Source: Thalassia testudinum (Eukaryota; Streptophyta; Magnoliopsida; Alismatales; Hydrocharitaceae). From it: 64,000 nt of DNA. The position numbers and the translations under genes were made by a program. The stretch covers positions 37,523,001 through 37,587,000 of the forward strand of contig JAZHRO010000003.1 in the NCBI GenBank assembly GCA_037157565.1. The letters run 5' to 3'. The notes beneath the pieces were generated by a model. That model did not search any database, was not told the origin of the DNA, and saw nothing but the letters and a program-made list of their open reading frames with translations. Positions 10,936 to 20,500 of this stretch are shown one piece after another; position 1 is the first letter of the stretch; every line of letters begins with the position of its first letter.

Positions 10936-10987
10936 ACACTTCAATGATAAAATCATCATATTAACAACCTATTCGGGTCCGACACCA

Positions 10988-11772
10988 GTAGGGGGTTGCG
11001 TCTTCTTCTTTAAAAAGCCCTATCCTCTCCCTTGCGCAAGAGAGCTGGGGAATAGAGCCTAAAACACACACCACCACAGACACCCTTCCTCCAGGCCATT
11101 GTCCTCCCCTCTCCCTCTCCATACGCAGTCTCTCTTCACACTGAAGAGACACACTACGGGCAGGAGCAAGCTCATAGTGGTCCCACGACCACCACTGTGA
11201 GTTCCACCACCACCCAGCTCCTTTGTGAGCAGGTGGGCGTGGTGGTTTCACCCTCTGTTTCCTTCGCTGGAAGCTCTCGCCACCATTGCCTAAGCTCCAA
11301 GCTTCGGAGCTCCAGTAGTAGCAGCAGTGGCTGCCAGTAGCAGTGTAAGCACCGCTCGCATGCCAGCACCATCTGCAACCTCTCCCCATCCGCGCAGGCG
11401 CCTTCCGCCATGCCCGTGCACGCAGAACCGGCTGCAATCGGTTTTCCATCCTACGCGGCACTGTAGCTACTGTTCACGCCTCTCAGCACGACACTGTAGC
11501 TACATTGTGTTGACCGGGGTGTTTCTTACTTATTCGGTCACCATGAGCTCTCTCTCCTCGCTGCGACAGCCTCTAGCCAGTCAGCACCAGCGCTTGCGTT
11601 TGTGCCTTCACTTGTCTGCCCCAGCGCCTGCGTCTGCGCCCGTGCCTGTCTGCACCCGTGCCTGCATCTTTACCCGCGTCCACTCTCACCCGTAGCGCAG
11701 TGTGTTGCGCTACACAGTGCACTGTGTTGCGCTCTCTCCATACTTCTGCTCCCGCCCTCACATGAAGGCAGT
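10988..11772 (+). repeat. 5' LTR of element B, piece 2
   Basis: Opens with GTAGG (right duplication of E) and corresponds to about 52745-53462 of the 3' LTR. It ends with GCAGT, the left duplication of element 2. Confidence 0.88.
11460..11542. promoter_or_regulatory. Dyad module of B-family LTR, copy in B 5' LTR
   Basis: CACTGTAGCTAC occurs twice, followed by TTGACCGG and ATTCGGTCACC; the dyad arms carry substitutions in this old copy. Confidence 0.5.
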
Positions 11773-11823
11773 TGGTCGGGCCTGGATAGGTTGTGTTAAT
11801 ATGGTGATTTTATCGTTGAAATG

Positions 11824-11834
11824 AGTATAGTGGT
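11824..11834 (-). promoter_or_regulatory. U5 segment complementary to tRNA-Asp, element 2 3' LTR
   Basis: Plus strand reads AGTATAGTGGT, identical to tRNA-Asp nucleotides 9-19, so the element RNA is complementary. Confidence 0.55.
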
Positions 11835-12411
11835 TAACCTTAATCGAGCTTAACCATCTCTTTTACAAAATTTTTTTACCTGGCCTACTTGATTTTATCT
11901 TGGTCACTTTTAGGCCCAGGGTTGAACTCAGGGAAGTGGGATTAGAGGTGAATAAGTTTCTATGCCTGTCCTACAACGAATCTCTTCCGTTCACTTATTA
12001 TGTTTTTGGTGTTTTTCTATTTAAGATTTTTTTTTCTGATAATTTTTTTCCTTGAGGTACACTCTCAAAATCAGGTTCTTGGCTTTGAGCCAAATTAGGG
12101 TTCCCAAAACTGGTCTTGCTATTCGCAAGATTGAGTACCTGCAAGTCAAGGATTATCTTTTCTCTTTTGTATATTTTTTTTATCTTTTTACTAGCAGGAA
12201 AGAGAAATAGAAAAAAAGTAAATATAGTATATATATATGTATATATTATATATGTATATAGGGGTGGGCGTGTAGGTGGAAATGGCATGTAGCAAGGTGT
12301 CGAGTCGGTAGTCATCTAGGAAGATGCAACCAACAGGACAAAGTGCTGTGTGGCATGTAGGATGCATGGGTGGAAGATGTGTGCGAAGACGCTTTTTGTA
12401 TGTGTGTATCA

Positions 12412-12445
12412 GGGAATATCAGCAACTGGTGCAGATATTCCCGCG
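12412..12445. repeat. GGGAATATC hairpin, element 2 3' LTR
   Basis: GGGAATATC and GATATTCCC arms around AGCAACTGGTGCA. Confidence 0.7.
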
Positions 12446-12464
12446 ATACAACGTATGGTAGGTG

Positions 12465-12683
12465 ATATGAAAATATATATATATGTATGTATATATGTAA
12501 ATATATATCTATATGTATATATTTATATGGTTATAATTATATAAGTGTATATGTAGCTATATATGTATATATATATATAGATATGTAAATATATGTATAG
12601 ACAGATGTAGTATATATACATAGATACTTATACTAATATATACATATACATATACACATATATATAACTATATACATATATTA

Positions 12684-12725
<42 letters not shown>

Positions 12726-13038
12726 GTATATATATATATATATCTATATATACAGTAATATATGTATATAGTTATATATATGTGTATATGTATATGTATA
12801 TATTAGTATAAGTATGTATGTATATAGATATATGTAGATAAATATAAATATATATATATATAGTTATAGATATATATGGATATATGTATGTATATTTGTA
12901 TATATATATATATAAGTATAAATATATGTGTATATATATGTATATATACTTATGCTTAGTTGTATGAGTAATAATATATGTATAGATATATATATATATT
13001 TATACGTATATAAATATATGTATATATGTAAATATATA

Positions 13039-13084
<46 letters not shown>

Positions 13085-13176
13085 TATAGATATACATATA
13101 TATATATGTGTATGTATGTATGTATGTATATATACTTATATATAATTGTATAGGAACTAATATGTATATATATATG

Positions 13177-13218
<42 letters not shown>

Positions 13219-13245
13219 TATATAGGTATATATATATAAGTGTGT
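12465..13245. repeat. TA-rich microsatellite, element 2 3' LTR
   Basis: About 780 bp of TATATA/TGTATA runs, longer than the roughly 650 bp in the partner LTR at 36470-37120. Confidence 0.95.
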
Positions 13246-13516
13246 ATATGGGCGTGTACAAGTGAGAGTGTGTGTATGAGAGTGTATGTGTGTGTGTATG
13301 TGTGAGGTGAGTGTCTGTGAGAGAGAGAGAGAGAGAAAGCATCTGATGAGGAGGAAGGCGAGTTAAGTCGTCCGGAGGCAGCAGGTGACGTTTGATGACA
13401 AGGTGCAGGCGCAGGTGCGTAGGCGTGCGAAGACGCACGCGCACGCAGGAGGGAGTGGGCGCAGGGAAGGGACTGCAGCGCACCGGGCTACACTGAGGCA
13501 GGTGCGGGCGAAGAAG

Positions 13517-13521
13517 CGGGC
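13517..13521 (+). repeat. Left target-site duplication of element A (CGGGC)
   Basis: CGGGC just before TGTTCGTCGC; the identical copy is at 25988-25992. Confidence 0.92.
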
Positions 13522-13563
13522 TGTTCGTCGCGCTTTTGTGCGGTTTGTTAAAAGATAATATCG

Positions 13564-13576
13564 CGTTGTAGTATAG
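13564..13576 (-). promoter_or_regulatory. U5 segment complementary to tRNA-Asp, element A 3' LTR
   Basis: Plus strand reads CGTTGTAGTATAG, 13 nt identical to tRNA-Asp nucleotides 3-15 as I recall them; it lies 42-54 nt from the LTR end. Confidence 0.6.
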
Positions 13577-15246
13577 CCGCTAAAGCGTTCAAAACAAATA
13601 AAGATTTTTATTTCTCGAAGATCGGAGTATCCGAGGTTGAACACAGGGAGCAAATGGAATTTACTACTAGTCAAAATGTAATTGAACACTCTAATTTACT
13701 CAAAATATCAATTCAAATGTGAATGTATGCAATTAAAAGTTATTAGGACAAAAATATGAAATTGGACGTCTGATCACAAGATCAGACGTCTTAAAAGTAT
13801 TTCTCCTTCTCGTCTTGCGAAGCCTTCTTCTTTTGATCTTCTAATCTTTTCTTTGCCTCTCTTGTTCTCTGTGTCTTGCTCTTTCTTCTTCTGCTTTCCT
13901 TCTTCTCGTGCGAAGGCTTTCTTTCTTTCTTCTTCTCTGTCTTTGCTCCTTCTTTCTTCTCTTCTTCGCCTCGCCTTTCCTTCTTCTTCTTCTGTAGCGG
14001 CCAAGTCCTTCTCCTGCGTTCAGCCTGGCCTGCACAGGAGCAAAACCTAACCCTTCTCCCTCTACCCACGCGTCTCTCTCTCTCAAGAAATTCACTCTGA
14101 CCTGCTCTCCCAGAGCCAAAAGCATTATCGGGTCGGATCGTACCCGGGACCAGGCGCACCTGCAGGTGTGTGATGCGCGAGGAGTGCGTAGGTCTAGGTC
14201 GTGTCGGATCCGCCAGGTCCGCGTGGTCAGGCCGCGGATGAGGCGGGTGGGGTCAGTGAGGGACCTCACCCCTGTGCTTACTGAGGCGATAAGAGTAAAA
14301 CACAAAAACAACTTATATGGTACCTGAGGGTTGCAATCCCACGATGTGGGACTATCTGGTCTCGCCTTCACGCGCGCCTGCAGAAGCCTCGTCATGCGAT
14401 TGCCCCGCAGCTGCTAGCTCTGCTAGCGCTCCTTGGCTGGACTCGTTCACCTCGCGACACTCGCGCTAGTATGCAACACCTGTAGCCTGGAAGACCGGGT
14501 GCCTGGAGCTTCGTGGGAGCTTCATCAGAGGTCGTCCATGGCGGCAGCGGCTCAAACCCTGTCATACACAAAACACGCCTCTCGGCCAAATCAGAATAGC
14601 TAGAGACCTTCGCCGTGGCACGGCGAAGGTGGTGGGCAGTGCTGCAGGCCGCAGGTCGGCCTAGGCGTGCGTGCCTAGGTCAACCTGTGGCCGGAGATGG
14701 TGGGTTGGTCGGGGGGTAGTTATGGAGGTCTGGAGTGGCAGTTGTGGGGTGGAGCGAGTTCCTGGTGGTGAGGCGGAGCTTTCGAGGTGGTTGGCGAGCC
14801 GTGTGGAGGGCTGGAGTGGTGTGGGCGGCTCGCCGGAGTGTGGTCGGAGGCGAAGATGATGGAGGTGGTTAGCGTCTGTCGAGGGTCGATCAAGGGAGAT
14901 AACAGGGGGAAAAGAGAGAGGAGAGGGTGGAGAACGTATCTGGGGTTGTCTGGAGGGAAGGGAGGCGGCGGAGAGGACGGCTCGTGACTGCCGTCGTCGG
15001 GGAAGAAAGACCCTGGGGGAGGAAGCGGCGACGAAGATGAGGTCAGGAGCTTGCACGCAGGGTACAGCGCGCCGCGGGAGGAAGAGGCGGAGAGGACTCT
15101 GCTGCTGGTATGGCAGCAGAGTGACGAGAAGGAGGGAAGGCGGTCGCCGGAGCTTGTGGGTCATTTGGCCGGAGATGGGAGAGAAGAAATTTGGAGGGGA
15201 TCTCCGTCAAAATCAAGCTTAGCCTCTTCGGCCGGAGTTGTGGGTT

Positions 15247-15254
15247 CTTATATA
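15247..15254 (-). promoter_or_regulatory. TATA box of element A 3' LTR
   Basis: TATATAAG on the minus strand, about 80 bp downstream of the U3 hairpin in the sense direction. Confidence 0.65.
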
Positions 15255-15335
15255 GGCGCTGGACTGGGTGTGCAGGGCGTGAAGGGCACGTAATTGCTTG
15301 AGGTTGGTCACCGGAGATGGAAAGGAGTTAGGATA

Positions 15336-15370
15336 CCCAAATCTCTCGTGCGTTCGCACGAGAGATTGGG
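15336..15370 (-). promoter_or_regulatory. U3 hairpin of element A 3' LTR
   Basis: 35-nt dyad opening CCCAA and closing TTGGG, with stem TCTCTCGTGCG/CGCACGAGAGA. The same 35-nt layout exists in C with a matched pair change. Confidence 0.75.
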
Positions 15371-16192
15371 TTCACACCGGCGATTGTAATTGGATTTATA
15401 AGGAAGGGAATTCCTCAGAGAATCCTCCTTCCATTTCTGGGAGGGAATCTCTGAGGGATTAGAGAGAAATCCCTCTCCGAACCTCGCCGGAGCTCGGTTC
15501 TGCCCTAGCAATGGCGGCAGGACCGGTTTGCAAAGGAGGCAAAGAACCTAGGGGCTTCTCTGCAACGGTATTCAAAATATAGGGACCAATTGGTGATTTG
15601 GGTGTACTAAATTGCAAAGTAGGTCAAGATGACCCCTCCTTAGGTCCAAATTTTGGTACAAACCTAATTTGGACCTAAGGAATCCAATGGCGAAGTTAGA
15701 TTTCAGGTTTGACCTCGTTTGACTGGACATTTTGCGTAAAAACCCAAATTAGGTTAATTGAAGAGCTAGGACCCTAATCTAGGTCAAACTAGGTTCCAAA
15801 GGCCAAATTAAGTGTTCTAAACCCTAGAGGATGTTTTTCCATGATTTTTAGATGGTTTACTTGCTTTTTGTTCTGACCGAAACCTTGTTAATTTAAGTGG
15901 GTCTGTTTTAGGGTTACCAAGTGTCATTTAGTTCTTAGATTGCACATGAACCCATTTCTGATTGACTCGACCCACTTTTTATCTTATTTGGACCATTTGA
16001 CCTATGTTTTGCTTCTGAGAAATCCCGTTTATGTACTGCAATGGTAAAATTGCAGTTTTAACCTTTATTTCATGTTTTCTTCTCAGAGCACTTGTTCCTT
16101 CAGTTAAGCCTTCTTCTAGGTTATGTAGGAGCTTTTATCTTCTTTATTGGGTCAAAATGAGCTAGTTATGGCTCATGATGAGGCTCTCATCA

Positions 16193-16221
16193 TACCCCCA
16201 TGCCTAGCTTTTGCTAGTCCC
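16193..16221 (-). promoter_or_regulatory. 3' polypurine box of element A
   Basis: 29 nt from GGGACTAGCAAAAG to GGCATGGGGGTA, directly followed by the 3' LTR. It contains CTAGC-AAAA-GCTAG, a perfect 5-bp stem. Confidence 0.85.
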
Positions 16222-16635
16222 TTAGCAAAATTTCAAAGTTTTAACTTCCATTCTAGACCCAAAGTGTCCTTAGTTATGATAAGTGCTTCTCCTTTTCTTT
16301 TGTGATTAGGTGGGAATGCCGACAATAAGCCTAGAGGTACTCAAGTATCAACCAAAATCTGGACCTGTTCCGCTTTAGCCTCAGTCTTCTGCAAAGGTTT
16401 CTACGGCCCACAGAAACTAACCTAGGGTTTGTTGGACTCCGCGGTTAAAGCACCCGTGCTTGAGATATTTTTAGCCTAAGTTCAGTTTGCAGTGCGTTTT
16501 TTTGTAAGAGAGAGATAGAAGATTTATTTGTTTGGAGAGCTTTTCTCTCTCTTTTCTTTTTATTTCTAGCTTCGGATTAGCTTCTCAACACGGTCTGTAT
16601 CGGATTCCTCGTCCCCATCATCAATCCTCAAGGGT
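16222..16635 (-). other. 3' untranslated stretch of element A
   Basis: No coding frame. It holds sequence homologous to the end of element C (63279-63685). Confidence 0.5.
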
Positions 16636-16784
16636 CCCTGGCTTTCGAGATTTCGAGATAATCCCGCCCATGGCAACCCCCGGAACCCTGGCTTTCGAGA
16701 TTTCGTGATAATCCCGCCCATGGCGTTCCGTGGCCGAATCCAGACCCTGGCGATCGACATTTCGTGATAATGCCACCCATGGTA
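16636..16784 (-). repeat. Triple ~38-bp repeat of element A
   Basis: Three units starting at 16636, 16686 and 16745 on plus, each with CCCTGGC, ATTTCG, ATAAT and CCCATGG in order, separated by 10-20 variable bases. The same triple is in C at 63124-63278. Confidence 0.75.
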
Positions 16785-19475
16785 TGTAACGACCCGGTTC
16801 CCGAGTCCCTACGAGACACAAGAACCGGACCGACTCGACTAATCCCAAGACCTAGTCGTCCAACGAGGAAGTAACCAAAAGACAGTAAAATAAACCACAT
16901 TCAGCATGAATATAACTAACAGTAAGAAAGTACAGCAGTAAGGAAAGAAACTACTACAGTAGGTACCACCACAACAGTAAAACAGCATTTATCATATAAC
17001 AAGAACTGCAGGTAAAGAAGGTACAGCGGAAACAAAAACTACTCACTAGAACAGAAACAAAAGGGGTACAAAAGGCTGTGGTAACTCTACTGGACCCTAC
17101 TCGGCCCAGCGTCCTCTGCAGCCGCCGACCCTGGCTGCTCAACACCTGGTCCTGAAAAAGGTAACGAGTGTAACACGTCAGCAAAACGCTGAGTAGAGTG
17201 GCAAACTAACTAAAGGCAACAGTAGAGTGTACAGTAGCTGTTATGTTCTATTACTTCCTTTATTCACATCTTTCAATTTTTCTCACTATTTCATTTATTT
17301 CTCAGATCCTTTACTTGATCTCGAATGTCCTCGTGGGAACGATCTTGATTGCAGTCTTTTCCAAAAGTAGAAGTAGCACGTGGTGCTCTCCTGGCCGGGA
17401 GAGTCCCCCGTGGTGATCCTACCCTCAGTCAACCACCCCAAGGTCACTGACAGACGTAACGGTGACTACGGCACGCGCGATAAACGCACAGGTAGCTAGC
17501 CCGCACTGGCATGCGGTCAGTCGTTTCCGTTAACGGGTGCGCCCAAAGCACAGCACGGAACCAGGGCAGAGCCCTCTCAGTAACAGGGGTCCAACCCCTC
17601 CACAGTAACCAAACCGGGGCCTTGCCCCTCCACAGTCCGCGCACCCTCGCCTGACTACCCTGGTTTGCCCTAGTGGGCCTAACAAGTCGGTGAAGGAGGC
17701 TAGCAGAACCCCGGGGCCCGTGGGGTAGCTAGTACTCTCCTAACACTAGTAGCTCTCCTCGGTACTACGTACACGAGGGCCAGCAAGTCGGTACAGAGCA
17801 GCCAATCCTAACCCCGGGTCCCTGGGGCGGCCGGCCCCACTCTGCACTAAACAGGTACAGGTACTTCCCTTGGTACTGCGTACCCAAGGGACAGTACAAA
17901 CTACATCTCAGTTCCATTCCTTTTTCTTTCCAGGAGTTCCACTCCTAATTCCCCGTAGGGTTCCAGCTCTTTATCTCAGAACATCTTATGTTTCACTTTC
18001 CAGATTCACGTTCTCAAAATCCATGATCTCAAGCATGTTTCTTTATTCATAACAGGCAGCTGTTAATTAAATTTACAGGTAGCTTTATATATTCCTTTCC
18101 ATTTTTCCAAGACTGCAGTAATATACATTCCACTAGTTTTTCCATCCTAGGATTCATGCCATATCCTAGGATCTATCATACAATCTAGTTTTCCGGCCCT
18201 AGGATTCATGCAACACCTAGGAGCTATCATTCCATATATTTCTCATTCCTAGGATTCATGCAATGCCCTAGGTTCTAGTTATGGTTCCATACTTTAACAG
18301 ATTTTATTAATACTTAAAGCCACTCTACCAGGTACAACGGGAGTAATGGGGGCGTGATCGGGAATCCCGCGCGCCTCCGCGACTCTCAAGACTGCAACCG
18401 AACGAGGTCCTATCACAAGGATCAAACACAAGGAGTGTCTCAAAATAGTGTATAGCTACTGAAGACGAGTAGAGGAATTAATTCTGAAAAGAACGCAACT
18501 CGAATCGTGGAAAACGGAGCCCAAACGGGCCCTAAACGGGTCGAAAAAGACGATACTGTGCAAAATCAGACGTCTGGAACTCCTTCCAGACGTCTTAAAC
18601 GGTGGATCAGAGAATTACCTGTTCAGCTTGGTTCCCCGGACGTCCAGAAGTCTGCAGGGACGTCTTTCCTATATCCCAGACGTCCGATGGTCCATACGGA
18701 CGTCTGTAGATCACTCCCGCCGTCTGGTACAACTTCCAGACGTCTGATTCGCAAAGGATGGCGAATTAGCGAACCTGCGCACAGCCAACCCCCCTCCCTC
18801 AGTACGGTCAGTCGACAAGAAGGAAGAAGAAAGCGGAAACTCACCTTTCAGACGTCTGTATGATCTTACAGACGTCGACCTTGCCGTCTGGATATCAACC
18901 CAGACGTCTGATTCTGGAAATTTTTGCAGAATCAGAACCCTGCTCGGCCTCCGCTCGCGACGCCGCCCGCGTCGCACCTCGCGCATCTGCTGCTCAGCCC
19001 GCAGCAGGTCCCTCTCCGCGTCGCTCCGCGCCCCCTGCGCCCTCCGCCGGCCGGCCAAGCCGCTCCGGCGAGCTCGCCCTCACGGCAGAGCCCCGCCCTC
19101 GCACGCCGCACCTCCTCCGCGCTCATTGCGGCTGCCGCTGCCGCCCTCGCGTCTGCTCGCTCTCGCGCACAGGAAGGAGAAGAAGGAGGAGACGGTGGAG
19201 ACGGGAGGGGAGGCACGCCCTTTTAAGGCCGCTCGAGGAGGAGAGAGAAGGTGGTCGCAGCGCGCCTGCAGCCGCAGAGAGAGAGAGAGGAATCGCAGGT
19301 CTGCGCGCACAGGCGCGCAGACGAATGTCCCGTGCGAACATAACTGTTCTCCAGACGTCTGTAAACGATCCCGGACGTCTGGTCAGACGTCTGGATGTGA
19401 TCTCAGACGTCTGGTCCGACGTCTGGGCCACCTCCCAGACGTCTTAAAAGGCGTCTGGGGCACGCGTTCGTTACA
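16785..19475 (-). mobile_element. Solo LTR F, probably Del/Tekay-like, inside element A
   Basis: 2,691 bp with ends TGTAACGA and TCGTTACA (8-bp inverted termini, TG...CA). Element C has no such insert at the matching place, which confirms the boundaries. Flanks share only GTA, not the usual 5 bp. On the minus strand the last part runs through GTTCCGC-type, T-rich sequence to GTCGTTACA, in the style of Del/Tekay chromovirus LTRs; this assignment is from general memory of such LTRs. No internal retroelement sequence is present. Confidence 0.65.
18567..19458. repeat. GACGTC palindrome array in LTR F
   Basis: About fifteen or more full or near copies of CAGACGTCTG, many in pairs with about 10 nt between them, as at 18677-18706 where the two flank ATGGTCCATA. 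The array is split by a GC-rich, CpG-rich stretch (about 18930-19320). Confidence 0.8.
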
Positions 19476-20220
19476 GTATCTGAACCAGCAGAGTGCTTAC
19501 ATGCCCCCAGTAGGATATTTAAATATCCTAAGAGACAAGCACCGAGGAGACGATATGTTGTTATGCATCTTCGAGGGGAATTTCTCGCCTCTCCGCGCTG
19601 GGAACTTGTCCAAATCAACTTGTGTTGATTGGCCGCTCCTAATCTAGGTGACTTTTTCAGAACATTAAACGCTCTTGCGTGTTTTGAATATTTATGCGCA
19701 CTGAACCAGACTGTGTGTGAATTTGGGTGCTTAGGTTACCGAATCCCGCAAACCGGAGGTCAGTTAACGAGGCCGAATACTTCCTAAGCCTTAGACCTAA
19801 TACTCAAGCTTCACATTTTCCTCAACCTCTTGAGGATTATCCAGATTTTAATGGATACGTGAATTTTTAAGCTAAAGGTACTAGCCCAAAAGGCCTAAGA
19901 CCAGCGTTCCCGCTAATCTCTTGTTATGTTTCCTTAGCACTTTTTCTTTTGTTTCTTTTCTTGATCTGGTCTAGAACTTCAGTTAATTCCTTAATCTTTT
20001 ACTAATGACTTTTTCTTTTTCTTTTCCTTTTGTGCTCCTTTCTTCATTTTTGCTCTTTTTCTCCTCCTTATGATTATATGGCTCACAACATTTCCTCCCT
20101 CCCCATTTTTTTTTTGTTCTTTTTCATAATTTTTCAATTTTTTGTGTTTTTGACATATGTGAATTTTTTGTGAGAATCCTTCTGATTTTTTTTTCTTGGT
20201 TTTGTATGTATGCACTTTAT
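19476..20220 (-). other. 3' untranslated region of element A with palindrome and A-rich run
   Basis: Homologous to 62383-63110 of C. It holds a 20-bp palindrome and, in the sense strand, A-rich sequence near 20000-20200. No gene. Confidence 0.6.
19511..19530. repeat. 20-bp perfect palindrome in element A
   Basis: TAGGATATTTAAATATCCTA equals its reverse complement. In C only one half of it is kept. Confidence 0.8.
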
Positions 20221-20257
20221 CACCCCCCCATGCCTAAGTTTTGCAATGTCCTCATTG
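20221..20257 (-). promoter_or_regulatory. Internal polypurine-like box of element A
   Basis: Sense strand ACAATGAGGACATTGCAAAA, then GGCATGGGGGGGTG. It lies about 4 kb before the 3' LTR, or about 1.3 kb if LTR F is removed. Confidence 0.65.
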
Positions 20258-20462
20258 TAAACAGAGGGTGGTAATTAGTGTTGAGGTCAGGGGCTTAGAA
20301 CAGGATATATCAGGTGGGTGAATGGGTCGGGAATGACTGATGCGAACGATTTTAAGCTCTGATACGTGTACCAGAGGTGGGATCAACTGTCTAAGGCTGA
20401 ACTCAAGGTGCAATAGACGTGGAGTACAGACGGCTAATCAGACGGGTCTCTATTTTTGAGAT

Positions 20463-20490
20463 GACGGGTTGCCTCCCGTTAAGCGCTAAA
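20463..20490 (-). promoter_or_regulatory. GGGAGGCA hairpin after the acidic ORF
   Basis: Sense AGCGCTTAACGGGAGGCAAC followed by CCGTC: stem ACGGG/CCCGT, loop AGGCAA, starting about 10 nt after the ORF stop. Related forms follow the last ORF in C, B and element 2. Confidence 0.65.
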
Positions 20491-20500
20491 TTTAATGCCT

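Larger units (their letters stand above)
6899..10987 (+). mobile_element. Solo LTR E (B family) with internal duplication
   Basis: Starts TGATTGCACC and ends GACACCA, with GCAGG before and GTAGG after (one mismatch). The 3' LTR of B at 52741-52760 shows the unoccupied site. No internal retroelement sequence is present, so this is a single LTR left by recombination. It is longer than the family norm because its last third occurs twice (8775-9870 and 9885-10987). Confidence 0.88.
8775..10987 (+). repeat. Partial tandem duplication inside LTR E
   Basis: Unit 1 runs about 8775-9870 and unit 2 about 9885-10987, each from ACACACCTACTTATACAT through the TA tract and U5 to GACACCA. A 160-bp stretch differs at roughly 9% of bases between units, so the duplication is old or joined two diverged LTRs. 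Confidence 0.8.
11773..13521 (-). repeat. 3' LTR of element 2, distal piece
   Basis: Begins TGGTCGGGCC like the 5' LTR at 35788 and ends with CGGGC, the left duplication of element A. Confidence 0.9.
13522..16192 (-). repeat. 3' LTR of element A
   Basis: 2,671 bp, TG...CA ends, exactly the length of the 5' LTR. In the sense direction it carries the U3 hairpin (15336-15370), TATA box (15247-15254), a GA-rich stretch (CT-rich on plus, about 13800-13995) and U5. Frames inside it are not supported as genes. Confidence 0.95.

Noticed and set aside
13561..13660. Possible tRNA-Asp gene fragment at the A LTR end
   Set aside because: Only 13 nt match and no cloverleaf can be formed; better read as complementarity of the element RNA to its primer.
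13841..14395. 184-codon minus-strand frame in the A LTR, repeated at 23636-24166
   Set aside because: The two copies are the same LTR; the composition follows GA-rich and GC-rich sequence and overlapping frames are equally open.
14661..15164. 167-codon minus-strand frame in the A 3' LTR
   Set aside because: Low-complexity Pro/Ser/Leu composition over the U3-R region; the 5' LTR partner does not keep it whole.
16636..16784. CRISPR-like short repeats
   Set aside because: Only three diverged units, a eukaryotic retroelement context, and the same triple in C.
18860..19447. 195-codon frame in LTR F
   Set aside because: GC-rich Arg/Ala/Pro composition with several overlapping frames of similar length on both strands; it spans the palindrome array.
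16785..19475. F as a DNA transposon because of TGTAACGA inverted ends and a 3-bp flank GTA
   Set aside because: TG...CA ends, length and the LTR-like terminal part fit an LTR better, and no transposase is present; not fully excluded.
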